Assembly: GCA_012963185.1 (NCBI GenBank)
Contig: DTWD01000584.1
Coordinates: 1-9,139 of the forward strand
Origin: Acidobacteriota bacterium
GTDB lineage: Bacteria > Acidobacteriota > Vicinamibacteria > Vicinamibacterales > UBA8438
DNA: 9,139 bases
Reading direction: 5' to 3'
Positions 1 to 6,835 of the stretch are shown in pieces (positions within the stretch are counted from its first letter, which is position 1; each line of letters opens with the position of its first letter). A program made the translations under genes and the position numbers. The notes under the pieces were generated by a model. The model ran no database searches and was not told the origin of the DNA. It saw only the letters and a program-made list of their open reading frames with translations.

Positions 1-910
1 ACTCGTCCGACACGCTTCGATATCTATCAACACCTAGAGCTTCACGGACGTGATACACAGGGTCGTCAGGCGAATCCGTAACCAAAAGACCATCCTCAAT
101 AGAAATGCGCAGTGGATCATCTGGCCAACCTGGCGTAGGGCCTGCATGCTGACAAAATGTCGATAATCGAAGTTCTACGCATACAGGATTACCCGAAACA
201 GCACTTTCTCGTGCCTGCGACAAGACAGCGATCGAATCCTCTACAACTGCTCCGGACGCACTGAAATATTTAACTCCAATACCCGCGCATACTTGGTCGA
301 GGTTAATATTGCAGCGCCTCTGCTTAATGGTCGAGGACATCGAATGGTCATTGTTTTCAACAACAATCACAAGCGGAAGGTGATGACTGCAAGAAAACAC
401 TAGCGTTTCCCAGAAGCTACCCTCCTCCATCGCGCCATCACCTGTAAGCACAAACACCGCACCGGACTGCCCCGTCACAAGGCGGTTCATGGCCATACCT
501 GCAGCCACTGGAAGGTTGTTCCCGAGAATGCTCGACGTATAAGCGATAGCACTCCCATCAACTGCCAAATTCATTGACCCCATCAAACCACCAGCCGGAG
601 AACATTCTTCTAGCCGATAATGCTGAAGTATTGCGTCAAGCGACTTAATACGGGCCAAGTTATAGACAGCATTTCGATGAGTTAAACAAAGTCTGTCCTC
701 CATCGCCATGGAATAATCCAATGCGACAGCTGCTGCTTCGTGTCCGAAACCGAGATGAATCGGGATCTTGAACTGTTTCTCTTTCAACATCTCATTAAGT
801 AGATGCTGCCAATATCGCAGTCTAAGAACCGCTAGCGCAGTTGCGTCACTTGCAGTCGTCTCGGGGGAGGTATCGCGCACTGGCGAACTGTCTTCGACAA
901 GCTTAGTCAT
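1..910 (-). CDS. Thiamine-diphosphate-dependent dehydrogenase E1 component, alpha subunit-like (3' end beyond window)
   Basis: Reading down from an ATG at 910-908, the frame stays open for 303 codons to the left edge, so the C-terminus is missing. The protein resembles alpha subunits of pyruvate/acetoin/2-oxoacid dehydrogenase E1. It has GFGHEAAAVALDYS (about 54-67), THRNAVYNLAR (about 77-87), GGLMGSMNLA (107-116) and the ThDP/Mg motif GDG (157-159) followed by NN (186-187). The His common in the family's 'GSMH' segment is Asn114, and the end reads QHAGPTPGWPDDP rather than the usual phosphorylation-loop region. GAGG, overlapping the previous stop codon, lies 9 nt before the ATG. It follows a sugar SDR by 13 bp in what is otherwise an activated-sugar cluster. 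E1-alpha proteins normally need an E1-beta, expected past the left edge. By family knowledge it activates a 2-oxoacid such as pyruvate. By inference from context it is more likely a carboligase that branches a keto-sugar than a housekeeping dehydrogenase. Family assignment is firm; substrate is unknown. Confidence 0.88.
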   Translation of the reverse strand, partial: MTKLVEDSSPVRDTSPETTASDATALAVLRLRYWQHLLNEMLKEKQFKIPIHLGFGHEAAAVALDYSMAMEDRLCLTHRNAVYNLARIKSLDAILQHYRLEECSPAGGLMGSMNLAVDGSAIAYTSSILGNNLPVAAGMAMNRLVTGQSGAVFVLTGDGAMEEGSFWETLVFSCSHHLPLVIVVENNDHSMSSTIKQRRCNINLDQVCAGIGVKYFSASGAVVEDSIAVLSQARESAVSGNPVCVELRLSTFCQHAGPTPGWPDDPLRISIEDGLLVTDSPDDPVYHVREALGVDRYRSVSDE

Positions 911-919
911 CCGGTACCG

Positions 920-924
920 CCTCT
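920..924 (-). promoter_or_regulatory. Ribosome binding site for the E1-alpha-like gene
   Basis: The minus strand reads AGAGG here, 9 nt before the ATG at 910. It overlaps the last base of the TAA stop of the upstream SDR, which suggests the two genes are translated from one message. Confidence 0.6.
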
Positions 925-1799
925 TAATCCTTATGCAAGTAATTATTTAGATCGGTCAACCCGGCCGCTAAGTCAATCTCCGGCTTCCACCCAAGTTGGG
1001 ATCGGGCTTTAGAATTGTCCGGATTTCTCACACTCGGTTGATCTGGTGCCTTCTCAGTGATGAGAACCTCTCGACCCAGTAATCGACGGCTTTCTTCAAT
1101 TACCTCACCAAGTGTTACAGGTCGGTTACCACTCAAATTAAAAACCTCAAATCCGGTACGTCCTCTACTTGCAAGAATGCCAGAAACAATGTCATTAACA
1201 TGGATAAACCGACGCGCCGTCGCCAATGCCCCAACCGTCACCTCGTCTTTCGTTCGTACTGCCTCAAATAGGTGTTCGACAGCAGACCAATTTGATGGAC
1301 GCGGCCCATATACGATACCGAAACGTAACACGGTGACGGCCAAACTCGAAAACGACAACTTTAACAGTTGCTCTGCCACAATCTTACTGAGCGCGTATTC
1401 CGACGTCATCGACGTCACATCAACCGATGCATCTTCACGCTGCACCTCGTCGTTGGACACATCACCATAAACCCATTCACTCGAAGCAAATATCAACTGA
1501 GATGCGTGGCTCTGCTGAGCGGCTAGAGCAACATTCAATGTTCCGGTGACGTTAATATCGAACGCCCCCTTCGGATCAGATCGACAATCCGGATCCCGAG
1601 AGATGGCGGCCAAATGCACGACAGTCGCTCCCTCCGGAATAAGGTCTGCGATTTCCGGATCACGAATATCTGCTCGCTTCGAAATCTCATTATCAGGTGC
1701 ATGGCTATCGATACCAGAAACGTCGATAGCTAATTCCTGGCATCTCTGAACCACTACCCGACCAATAAAACTTTCCGAACCAGTCAAAAAAACGCTCAA
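924..1799 (-). CDS. NAD(P)-dependent SDR, nucleotide-sugar epimerase/reductase family (TTG start)
   Basis: This 291-residue extended short-chain dehydrogenase/reductase has the Rossmann motif TGSESFIG (6-13), an ADIRD segment (43-47), VHLAAIS (61-67), Ser106/107 in FASSEWVYG and an intact YALSK catalytic pair (Tyr135, Lys139). The C-terminal sugar-binding half includes RRFIHVNDIVSG. The Glu typical of 4,6-dehydratases (TDEVYG) is replaced by Trp109, so epimerase, C4 dehydrogenase or ketoreductase is more likely than dehydratase. The start is TTG at 1799-1797, chosen because AAAGGGG lies 7 nt upstream and MSVFLTGS is the usual N-terminus for this fold. It is separated from the kinase gene by the only sizeable gap in the cluster and is followed after 13 bp by the E1-alpha-like gene. 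It may therefore act on the same branched intermediate, for instance reducing the new side-chain ketone; that role is inference. Confidence 0.88.
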   Translation of the reverse strand: MSVFLTGSESFIGRVVVQRCQELAIDVSGIDSHAPDNEISKRADIRDPEIADLIPEGATVVHLAAISRDPDCRSDPKGAFDINVTGTLNVALAAQQSHASQLIFASSEWVYGDVSNDEVQREDASVDVTSMTSEYALSKIVAEQLLKLSFSSLAVTVLRFGIVYGPRPSNWSAVEHLFEAVRTKDEVTVGALATARRFIHVNDIVSGILASRGRTGFEVFNLSGNRPVTLGEVIEESRRLLGREVLITEKAPDQPSVRNPDNSKARSQLGWKPEIDLAAGLTDLNNYLHKD

Positions 1800-1806
1800 G
1801 CAACTA

Positions 1807-1813
1807 CCCCTTT
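1807..1813 (-). promoter_or_regulatory. Ribosome binding site that decides the TTG start at 1799
   Basis: The minus strand reads AAAGGGG, ending 7 nt before TTG at 1799-1797. No ATG or GTG in the same frame gives a complete Rossmann N-terminus, so this site supports the TTG start. Confidence 0.6.
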
Positions 1814-1831
1814 CTAGTTACCCCAAGACCC

Positions 1832-1842
1832 ATTGTCACAAT
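1832..1842. repeat. Short inverted repeat ATTGT-C-ACAAT
   Basis: A perfect 5-bp dyad with a 1-base centre lies in the intergenic gap, about 35 bp upstream of the TTG-started SDR. It could be a half of an operator, but such short dyads also arise by chance. Confidence 0.3.
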
Positions 1843-1860
1843 ACGAAACACCTACGAAAG

Positions 1861-1870
1861 TAGAATTCTA
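1861..1870. repeat. Short perfect palindrome TAGAATTCTA
   Basis: This is a 10-bp perfect palindrome 18 bp from the ATTGTCACAAT dyad, in the same gap and overlapping the possible -10 element. It may be regulatory or may be chance. Confidence 0.3.
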
Positions 1871-1902
1871 TAAACGAAGCCGACAGCGAACACTCCTTCT
1901 AT

Positions 1903-2919
1903 TTAGCCTGGAACAACGGACAATAACCGAGCGCCTCGTGGCTCGTACGCTACCGGGACATCCATCATTCCAGACAAAGCCGCACGGACCTGGTCACGGT
2001 TCTCAGGTGGCACAAGTAACAACAAAAACCCACCACCCCCTGCACCGGCTATCTTGCCTCCAACTGCACCTCCCTTTCGAGCGAGGTCGTACAACCGGTC
2101 GGTCTCACTGGAAGCAATCGTATCCGCCAGACTTCGCTTAGCTTTCCATCCCTCGTCGAGCAATTCACCGAACTGTTTTATGTCCTCAGGGTCATTTAGC
2201 AACAAATCTCGACATTGAGCTGCCATCTCTCGCATTCTTATCAGTGTCTCACCCGTATGTTTAATGTTCTCATTCTGCTCACGAAGGACAGCGTTCGCAT
2301 CACGCTGTATTCCCGTCCAAAACAACATAATATTTTGAAATAAGCCGTCCGAACCATTACCCGGCAGCCATACCGAATCGAGATGTACCCTGTCATCTTG
2401 CTGAAACGAAATGTAATTAAGCCCGCCGAATGCAGCAGCGTATTGGTCTTGCTTCCCGATCGGATGGCCTAATACATTAAGTTCAACATGACAGGCCTCC
2501 TCAGCAAGTTGCCCTGCTGAGACATCCTCACCACGCAAGGTATGAAGTGCGTATAACAGTCCTACAGCGAAACTGCTAGACGAACCCAACCCGGACGACA
2601 CGGGTAGGTCTGAAGCTGTGGCGATAAACAGCGGAGGCTCAACATCGACAAGCCTGAGGCACTCTCGAGCAATATCGTTCTCAATCTCGGCAAGAGTATT
2701 CACATGCTCAGTCTTTGAATAACTAAGCCGATAATTCTCATTAAACAGTGAACTGTGGCGCTTCACCGTAACGTAGATATATTTATCAATAGCCGAACTA
2801 AGAACAGCCCCACCATGCTGGCGATAAAACGCTGGAAGGTCCGTACCTCCTCCAGCAAAACCAACTCTCTGCGGCGTAATTGTAGTAACTGCTCGTGGCA
2901 GCAAGCGAAAGTTAGACAT
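1903..2919 (-). CDS. hddA: GHMP-family sugar kinase, D-glycero-D-manno-heptose 7-phosphate kinase (HddA-like)
   Basis: The 338-residue product is a GHMP kinase. Motif 1 is the TPQRVGFAGGGTDLP stretch near the N-terminus (about 15-29). Motif 2 is LPVSSGLGSSSS (about 105-116), the ATP phosphate-binding loop. Motif 3 is KIAGAGGGGF (about 289-298). The FAGGGTDLP signature and the length match heptose-7-phosphate 1-kinases of the GDP-heptose route (HddA), which make D-glycero-D-manno-heptose 1,7-bisphosphate in the cytoplasm. L-fucose kinase-like GHMP proteins are the nearest alternative. The start is ATG at 2919-2917; a TTG two codons upstream (2925) is also in frame, and neither has a strong ribosome site. 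It lies 9 bp after the gene whose fused domains would do the next two steps, and a GmhA-like isomerase sits farther upstream. This context is what makes heptose the likely substrate. Confidence 0.88.
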   Translation of the reverse strand: MSNFRLLPRAVTTITPQRVGFAGGGTDLPAFYRQHGGAVLSSAIDKYIYVTVKRHSSLFNENYRLSYSKTEHVNTLAEIENDIARECLRLVDVEPPLFIATASDLPVSSGLGSSSSFAVGLLYALHTLRGEDVSAGQLAEEACHVELNVLGHPIGKQDQYAAAFGGLNYISFQQDDRVHLDSVWLPGNGSDGLFQNIMLFWTGIQRDANAVLREQNENIKHTGETLIRMREMAAQCRDLLLNDPEDIKQFGELLDEGWKAKRSLADTIASSETDRLYDLARKGGAVGGKIAGAGGGGFLLLLVPPENRDQVRAALSGMMDVPVAYEPRGARLLSVVPG

Positions 2920-2928
2920 AGGCAAGTA

Positions 2929-4176
2929 TCAGCAGTAGCTTTCCTCCCAAGACTCGTAGCGAGACACAATCCACGGAACCGTCTCGAGCATCGTTTCGCC
3001 AGTGAAAGACGGTTTCGCTCCACCTCCTGGGTCACGCTCACGTTCCGGACCAATCAGCACGCTAAGACACTCTGCATTAAAAGCCGCTCGACTATCCCGC
3101 GGGTCGTCACCAACATACACAGTCCGATCCATCCGTAATAAATGCGACCGAGATGCTTTGAAAAACATACCAGGATTCGGTTTTCGGCAACTACAGCCCT
3201 CATCCCAATGGTGGGGACAAACATACACATCGATAACATCAATGCCTTGTTTACGTAATTCAGAAATCATTCGAGCGTTAATCTCGTCAACCATTTTCGC
3301 CTTCAACATACCCCGCGCGATTCCAGCCTGATTCGACAACACGAGAAAGCGAAACCCTTTCCTCGCAAGTTGTCGCATCGCCTCTACTGTCTGTAAATCC
3401 CAATGGAAATCATTCCAACTGCCAATGTACTCACCACGTGGCGCACGTTTATTAATAGTGCCATCACGATCAATCATCAGGACACGTTTAACAGCAAGAT
3501 ACTGCTCCGCCAGTTTTAACCGGTCCAGATCAGAAATACTGTGATACGAATCTCCCGACACCAGCCCGGCAACCTGCTCACCTTTCACAAGCTTCTCAAG
3601 AATTCGAGAAAAACTCACGTCTGAAACACCATAGGCACCGAGCACTCTATCTCGCTCAATAATCATGTATCCGATTTCAACGTAATTGAGACCGAGTGTC
3701 GATCGTGTCGAATCGTAGACCTCAACGCCCCCATCACCATCGAGTCGAACGTTACCATTCTGTTTTTGATGAAGAAGAAGTGTTACAGCACTCAAAGATG
3801 CTGAATGCACCGATAGTAATTTTCCAATATTTACAGGGACATAATTATCCGAATATAGAAGGAGACAACGACAGTCGAGCATCGTTCTAGCTTCCCAAAT
3901 CCGCCGACCCGTGTCCCATTCCGCGGGGCCAGAGGAATAATCAATCTGGATGCCGTGTCCAGCTCCATCTCCAAAATGGTCGCGAATCTTTTCACCGTAA
4001 TACCCTGTTAACAGTACGACCCTTTCTACCTGCTGTTCTCGCAATTGGCAGATCAAGTATTCAAGAAACGGCCTTCCCCCGACTGGAGCCAATGGCTTTG
4101 GTAAATCCTCTGTAAGCGGCCGTAATCGTTCACCTAGTCCGCCACAAAGAATGACAGCCTGAGCCGGTCTCTCCAT
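2929..4176 (-). CDS. Fused sugar-1-phosphate nucleotidyltransferase and HAD-IIIA heptose-bisphosphate phosphatase (HddC-GmhB type)
   Basis: This 415-residue protein has two enzymes in one chain. Residues 6-225 form a nucleotidyltransferase: GGLGERLRPLT (12-22), PKPLAPVGG (26-34) and LLLYSDNY (105-112). Residues 230-405 form a HAD-IIIA phosphatase: DRDGT (236-240, motif I), LSNQAGIARG (280-289), a GmhB-like zinc loop CPHHWDEGCSC (320-330) followed by RKPNPGM, and the acidic motif VGDDPRDS (355-362). By family knowledge, GmhB removes the 7-phosphate of heptose 1,7-bisphosphate and HddC then transfers GMP to heptose 1-phosphate. The guanylyl specificity is inferred from context, as CTP/UTP/dTTP enzymes share the fold. 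The ATG at 4176-4174 overlaps the previous stop as TGATG, so translation is probably coupled; a TTG one codon upstream is less likely. The fused order (nucleotidyltransferase first) is reversed relative to the reaction order and probably serves channelling or balanced expression. Confidence 0.9.
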   Translation of the reverse strand: MERPAQAVILCGGLGERLRPLTEDLPKPLAPVGGRPFLEYLICQLREQQVERVVLLTGYYGEKIRDHFGDGAGHGIQIDYSSGPAEWDTGRRIWEARTMLDCRCLLLYSDNYVPVNIGKLLSVHSASLSAVTLLLHQKQNGNVRLDGDGGVEVYDSTRSTLGLNYVEIGYMIIERDRVLGAYGVSDVSFSRILEKLVKGEQVAGLVSGDSYHSISDLDRLKLAEQYLAVKRVLMIDRDGTINKRAPRGEYIGSWNDFHWDLQTVEAMRQLARKGFRFLVLSNQAGIARGMLKAKMVDEINARMISELRKQGIDVIDVYVCPHHWDEGCSCRKPNPGMFFKASRSHLLRMDRTVYVGDDPRDSRAAFNAECLSVLIGPERERDPGGGAKPSFTGETMLETVPWIVSRYESWEESYC

Positions 4177-5045
4177 CAACGGCCGTCCAAGACCTTAAGT
4201 GTCGACACTATTCCTTCGTCAATTCCTATCCTCGGACGCCACCCTGTTGTCGACATGATCTTTTCTGTGCTTGACCAAAAACCAGCTCCATTAGAAATAT
4301 CCGTAAACGGCTTTGCTCTGTTGTAATAATCCGCCGCGATATTCGCTACTTGAGCAACACTTGTGGGATAACCACTACCGACATTGAAGATCCCGGACTG
4401 CACCTCACTAGAAACTAGCGAGACCAAACCAGTTGCCACGTCATCAACATGAATAAAATCTTGAAGCGTCTCAGGGGTTCGAATGTCTGGGTCCACACCA
4501 GAGACATACGCATGACGAAGAGATGGAAGTAGCGAAGTCAAGCGCTGCCCTGGCCCATAGACGAAAAAGATACGAGCCCATTGATATTCGAAACCAACGC
4601 TACGAGCGACACTATCAAGAACACCTAGTAACGATGCTTTCGTCGCCGCGAATAAATCAACGTCAATCGGATGCTGATCTTCAGTCACTAGTCCAGAGGC
4701 ACAACCATATTCCCAGCAGGTACCAGCAATTACTATGCGCTTCAATCCAGACTGAGCCAACACATCTAAGAGTCGGAGACTACTGTCGAGATTTAAACGA
4801 CAACGCTCAAGGGAATAATCTGGAAGGCCCTCCCACGCAAGATGAAAACACCATTCAGGGCGAAATTCAGCAACCTTTGTAATCCAGTCGTCATCTGTCA
4901 ACAGATCCGAAACAACCGCATTCACTCTCGGAATATTCGGCAGGCGTTCGGGATGTCGAGAAATGCAAAGCAAGTCATGTTGGGCCAATAGCGGAATGAC
5001 TCTCCTACCAAGAAAGCCAGTCCCCCCGGTCACAAGAACGCGCAT
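4176..5045 (-). CDS. SDR-family NAD(P)-dependent sugar reductase/epimerase with Phe in place of the catalytic Tyr
   Basis: This 289-residue extended SDR carries TGGTGFLG (6-13) for NAD(P) and HLAWEGLPDY (68-77). Thr109 in AGTCWEYG matches the SDR Ser/Thr, and RIFFVYGPGQ and QDFIHVDDVATG lie in the C-terminal half. It resembles RfbJ-type nucleotide-sugar C4 reductases of dideoxyhexose pathways. The active-site segment reads LFAATKAS: Lys136 is present, but the position of the catalytic Tyr is Phe132 (codon TTC at 4652-4650). Loss of that acid/base would cripple ordinary hydride-transfer chemistry, so the protein may use another residue, have a different role, or be inactive. The ATG at 5045 is the first start after the epimerase stop, with 12 bp between them. 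The stop overlaps the next gene's ATG as TGATG. The likely substrate is the 4-keto-heptose made by its neighbours. Confidence 0.87.
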   Translation of the reverse strand: MRVLVTGGTGFLGRRVIPLLAQHDLLCISRHPERLPNIPRVNAVVSDLLTDDDWITKVAEFRPEWCFHLAWEGLPDYSLERCRLNLDSSLRLLDVLAQSGLKRIVIAGTCWEYGCASGLVTEDQHPIDVDLFAATKASLLGVLDSVARSVGFEYQWARIFFVYGPGQRLTSLLPSLRHAYVSGVDPDIRTPETLQDFIHVDDVATGLVSLVSSEVQSGIFNVGSGYPTSVAQVANIAADYYNRAKPFTDISNGAGFWSSTEKIMSTTGWRPRIGIDEGIVSTLKVLDGR

Positions 5046-5057
5046 GACGATTAAACG

Positions 5058-5600
5058 TTACTCAAGTAAGTCCAGGTCAAAATCAGGAAACGTGCGATCC
5101 CGCTCAGAAATTACTTCTGGAACCATCGGCCAGCCAACCTCAAAAGTCGGGTCGTTGTAGCGGATACCACACGCAGAATCAGGAGTAAATATTTCACTCA
5201 TGTAGTAATGAAGAACCGTCTCAGGACTAGTGGTAATCCATGCGTTTGCACAACCAGCCGGCACATAAATACTTCGCCGATCATCCGCCGATATTTCTGC
5301 TGATCTCCACTGCATAAATGTGGGTGATGACCGCCGAAGATCAATCACTACGTCATAGATACTACCGGTCATACAGGAAATGGTTTTTGCTTCAGCATGA
5401 GATCCTTGCTGGTAATGAAATCCACGTAAAGTACCAAACGCATGATTTTCAGAAATATTGCCTTGAGCCACAATCGGCGAGAGTCCATGCCGAGCAAATT
5501 CTTCTGTACAAAAATGTCGACGAAACGCACCTCGATTGTCTGTAAACACTTCGGGCTCTATGAGCCAAACACCAGGACAATCCATCTCAATAAATTTCAT
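5058..5600 (-). CDS. RmlC-type (dTDP-4-dehydrorhamnose 3,5-epimerase family) cupin epimerase
   Basis: This 180-residue cupin aligns with RfbC/RmlC over its full length. It shows DNRGAFRRHF (21-30), QGNIS, GTLRGFHYQ with His62, Lys72, VIDLRRSSPTF (85-95), Tyr132 and SERD with Asp168. These are the positions of the His base, its Asp partner and the Tyr acid of RmlC. Two pocket differences stand out: the usual AHGF is ANAW (His to Asn119), and the Tyr in 'YYAP' is Phe138. The family epimerizes C3 and/or C5 of 4-keto nucleotide sugars. Here the substrate is more likely a 4-keto heptose than dTDP-4-keto-6-deoxyglucose, because the other rml genes are absent and heptose genes surround it. The ATG overlaps the methyltransferase stop as ATGA, indicating coupled translation. 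Confidence 0.92.
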   Translation of the reverse strand: MKFIEMDCPGVWLIEPEVFTDNRGAFRRHFCTEEFARHGLSPIVAQGNISENHAFGTLRGFHYQQGSHAEAKTISCMTGSIYDVVIDLRRSSPTFMQWRSAEISADDRRSIYVPAGCANAWITTSPETVLHYYMSEIFTPDSACGIRYNDPTFEVGWPMVPEVISERDRTFPDFDLDLLE

Positions 5601-6835
5601 GTGAGGACAACCGGCTCATTGGGCAAAGGAACGATGACCTCTCCCTTCCAATCGTATTCATCATGCATCTGGGAAAGTATTTCGTCTTGAAAATTCCACC
5701 CAAGCAGCAATACGGCATCAGGCTTTTCGTTAAATGCTTGCTCTGGAGGCACGATTAAAATATCGGTACCCGGTGTGTATGTATTGTGCTTCAATGGCGC
5801 TCGGTCAGCGATTACATCTAGGTGACTCGAGTTAATGCCACAAAAGTTGAGTAACGTAGAACTCCGTGCGGATGCCCCATAACCGATTATCCGCTTTCCC
5901 TGGTCGCATCTTGATATAACTAATTCTCTGAGTGCCGAACGATGGTGCCGGCACCGATCTCCGAACTCTATCCACGGTTCTTCTCTTCCAACACCAATAC
6001 TAGTCTCATGACTCAACATCTCTTCATAAACAGTCGTGCGTTTCCGTCCAGTTTTTGAAAAGTAGACAACCAACGAACCTCCACTGATCGGGCTCTCAGT
6101 AACATCAAAAGCAAACAAGCCGAACCGATCGAGCAATGAACTCATGCTCTGAAGGGAGTGATAGAAGAGATGCTCATGGTATATAGAGTCGTAATGTAAC
6201 TCCTCAAGAATGACATCCGACCTATGAAACTCAATGGCGCCAGTACCATCCGGCTTGAGGCAAAGAGCCATACCCGCAACGACATCGTTCGCATCTGCGA
6301 CGTGCGGGATAACATTACGCGCAAATACGGCATCAGCTTCGCCATCGCGTTCCACAATCCGAGACGCGACTTCCTGCCCAAAAAAATCCGCAATCGTAGG
6401 GATACCTCTCTCTTTAGCAATTTGAGCAATATTTTGTGCTGGATCAACGCCTAAAACACGATCTCCACGTTCGACAAAGCGTTTCAAGAACGTCCCGTCA
6501 TTACTCGCAACCTCAACCACTTGCAGCGAGCCAGGCTGGCAACGGGCAGCGAGGCTTTCACAGAATAACCTGCTGTAGTTGCGAGCGCCGTCAGATGTAC
6601 CCGTCACCCAAACGTACTTTTCAAACAAAATTTCCGGTGAAACCGTTTCAGTTAATTGAACAGTGCCGCATGCCTGACATCGGCAAATTTCAAGAGGGAA
6701 AACAGGTAATGTTTCACTAGCATCTCTACGCAAGCTATTCGCAAGAGGCTGTTTACCTAGATTAACAAGCGAAGAACTAACCTTTTCCGCACAGACTCGA
6801 CATCTGTCAATTGTGTGCGACGCCGAGTTACTCAC
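5597..6835 (-). CDS. Class I SAM-dependent sugar C-methyltransferase with N-terminal zinc domain
   Basis: This 412-residue enzyme has the three-part layout of TylC3/NovU/TcaB9-type NDP-sugar C-methyltransferases. A zinc-binding domain has CRVC and CQAC (Cys12, 15, 53, 56). A Rossmann SAM domain has the motif VVEVASNDGTF (about 106-116). A C-terminal domain includes IGYGASARSSTLLN (about 317-330). The active-site stretch DSIYHEHLFYHS (about 216-227) holds the Tyr, Glu and His implicated in catalysis in the family. These enzymes methylate the carbon next to a 4-keto group, usually C3, giving a branched sugar. A GTG at 6835-6833 overlaps the previous stop as GTGA and was chosen as start; an in-frame TTG at 6841 with GAG five bases upstream is an alternative. 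It is followed by the 3,5-epimerase with a 4-bp overlap. The heptose context makes the probable product a C-methyl-heptose, which is inference. Confidence 0.92.
   Translation of the reverse strand: MSNSASHTIDRCRVCAEKVSSSLVNLGKQPLANSLRRDASETLPVFPLEICRCQACGTVQLTETVSPEILFEKYVWVTGTSDGARNYSRLFCESLAARCQPGSLQVVEVASNDGTFLKRFVERGDRVLGVDPAQNIAQIAKERGIPTIADFFGQEVASRIVERDGEADAVFARNVIPHVADANDVVAGMALCLKPDGTGAIEFHRSDVILEELHYDSIYHEHLFYHSLQSMSSLLDRFGLFAFDVTESPISGGSLVVYFSKTGRKRTTVYEEMLSHETSIGVGREEPWIEFGDRCRHHRSALRELVISRCDQGKRIIGYGASARSSTLLNFCGINSSHLDVIADRAPLKHNTYTPGTDILIVPPEQAFNEKPDAVLLLGWNFQDEILSQMHDEYDWKGEVIVPLPNEPVVLT

Larger units (their letters stand above)
1800..1902 (-). promoter_or_regulatory. Only intergenic gap of the cluster; possible internal promoter/operator
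   Basis: These 103 bp between the kinase stop and the next SDR contain no gene. On the minus strand there is an AT-rich TATAGAATT stretch that could serve as a -10 element, but I see no convincing -35 at proper spacing. Two short perfect dyads lie inside (1832-1842 and 1861-1870). I see no GC-rich hairpin followed by a T-run, so there is no evidence of a terminator. The gap may allow separate expression of the last two visible genes. The promoter reading is weak. Confidence 0.25.

Noticed and set aside
1057..1749. Plus-strand open frames opposite the TTG-started SDR
   Set aside because: They are rich in Ser/Thr/Arg with no domain, and mirror a gene with full Rossmann and YxxxK motifs.
1800..1902. 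Rho-independent terminator after the kinase gene
   Set aside because: I found no stable GC-rich stem followed by a T-run on the minus strand; the two dyads are too short.
1833..2141. Plus-strand frame of 102 codons beginning in the intergenic gap
   Set aside because: It starts at TTG without a ribosome site and runs antisense through the kinase gene; no family is recognisable.
4177..4179. TTG as start of the fusion protein
   Set aside because: The next codon is ATG and overlaps the preceding stop as TGATG, a better start.
5058..5600. Assigning the locus to dTDP-rhamnose synthesis because of the RmlC-like gene
   Set aside because: RmlA, RmlB and RmlD are not present, and the activation genes seen are of heptose type.
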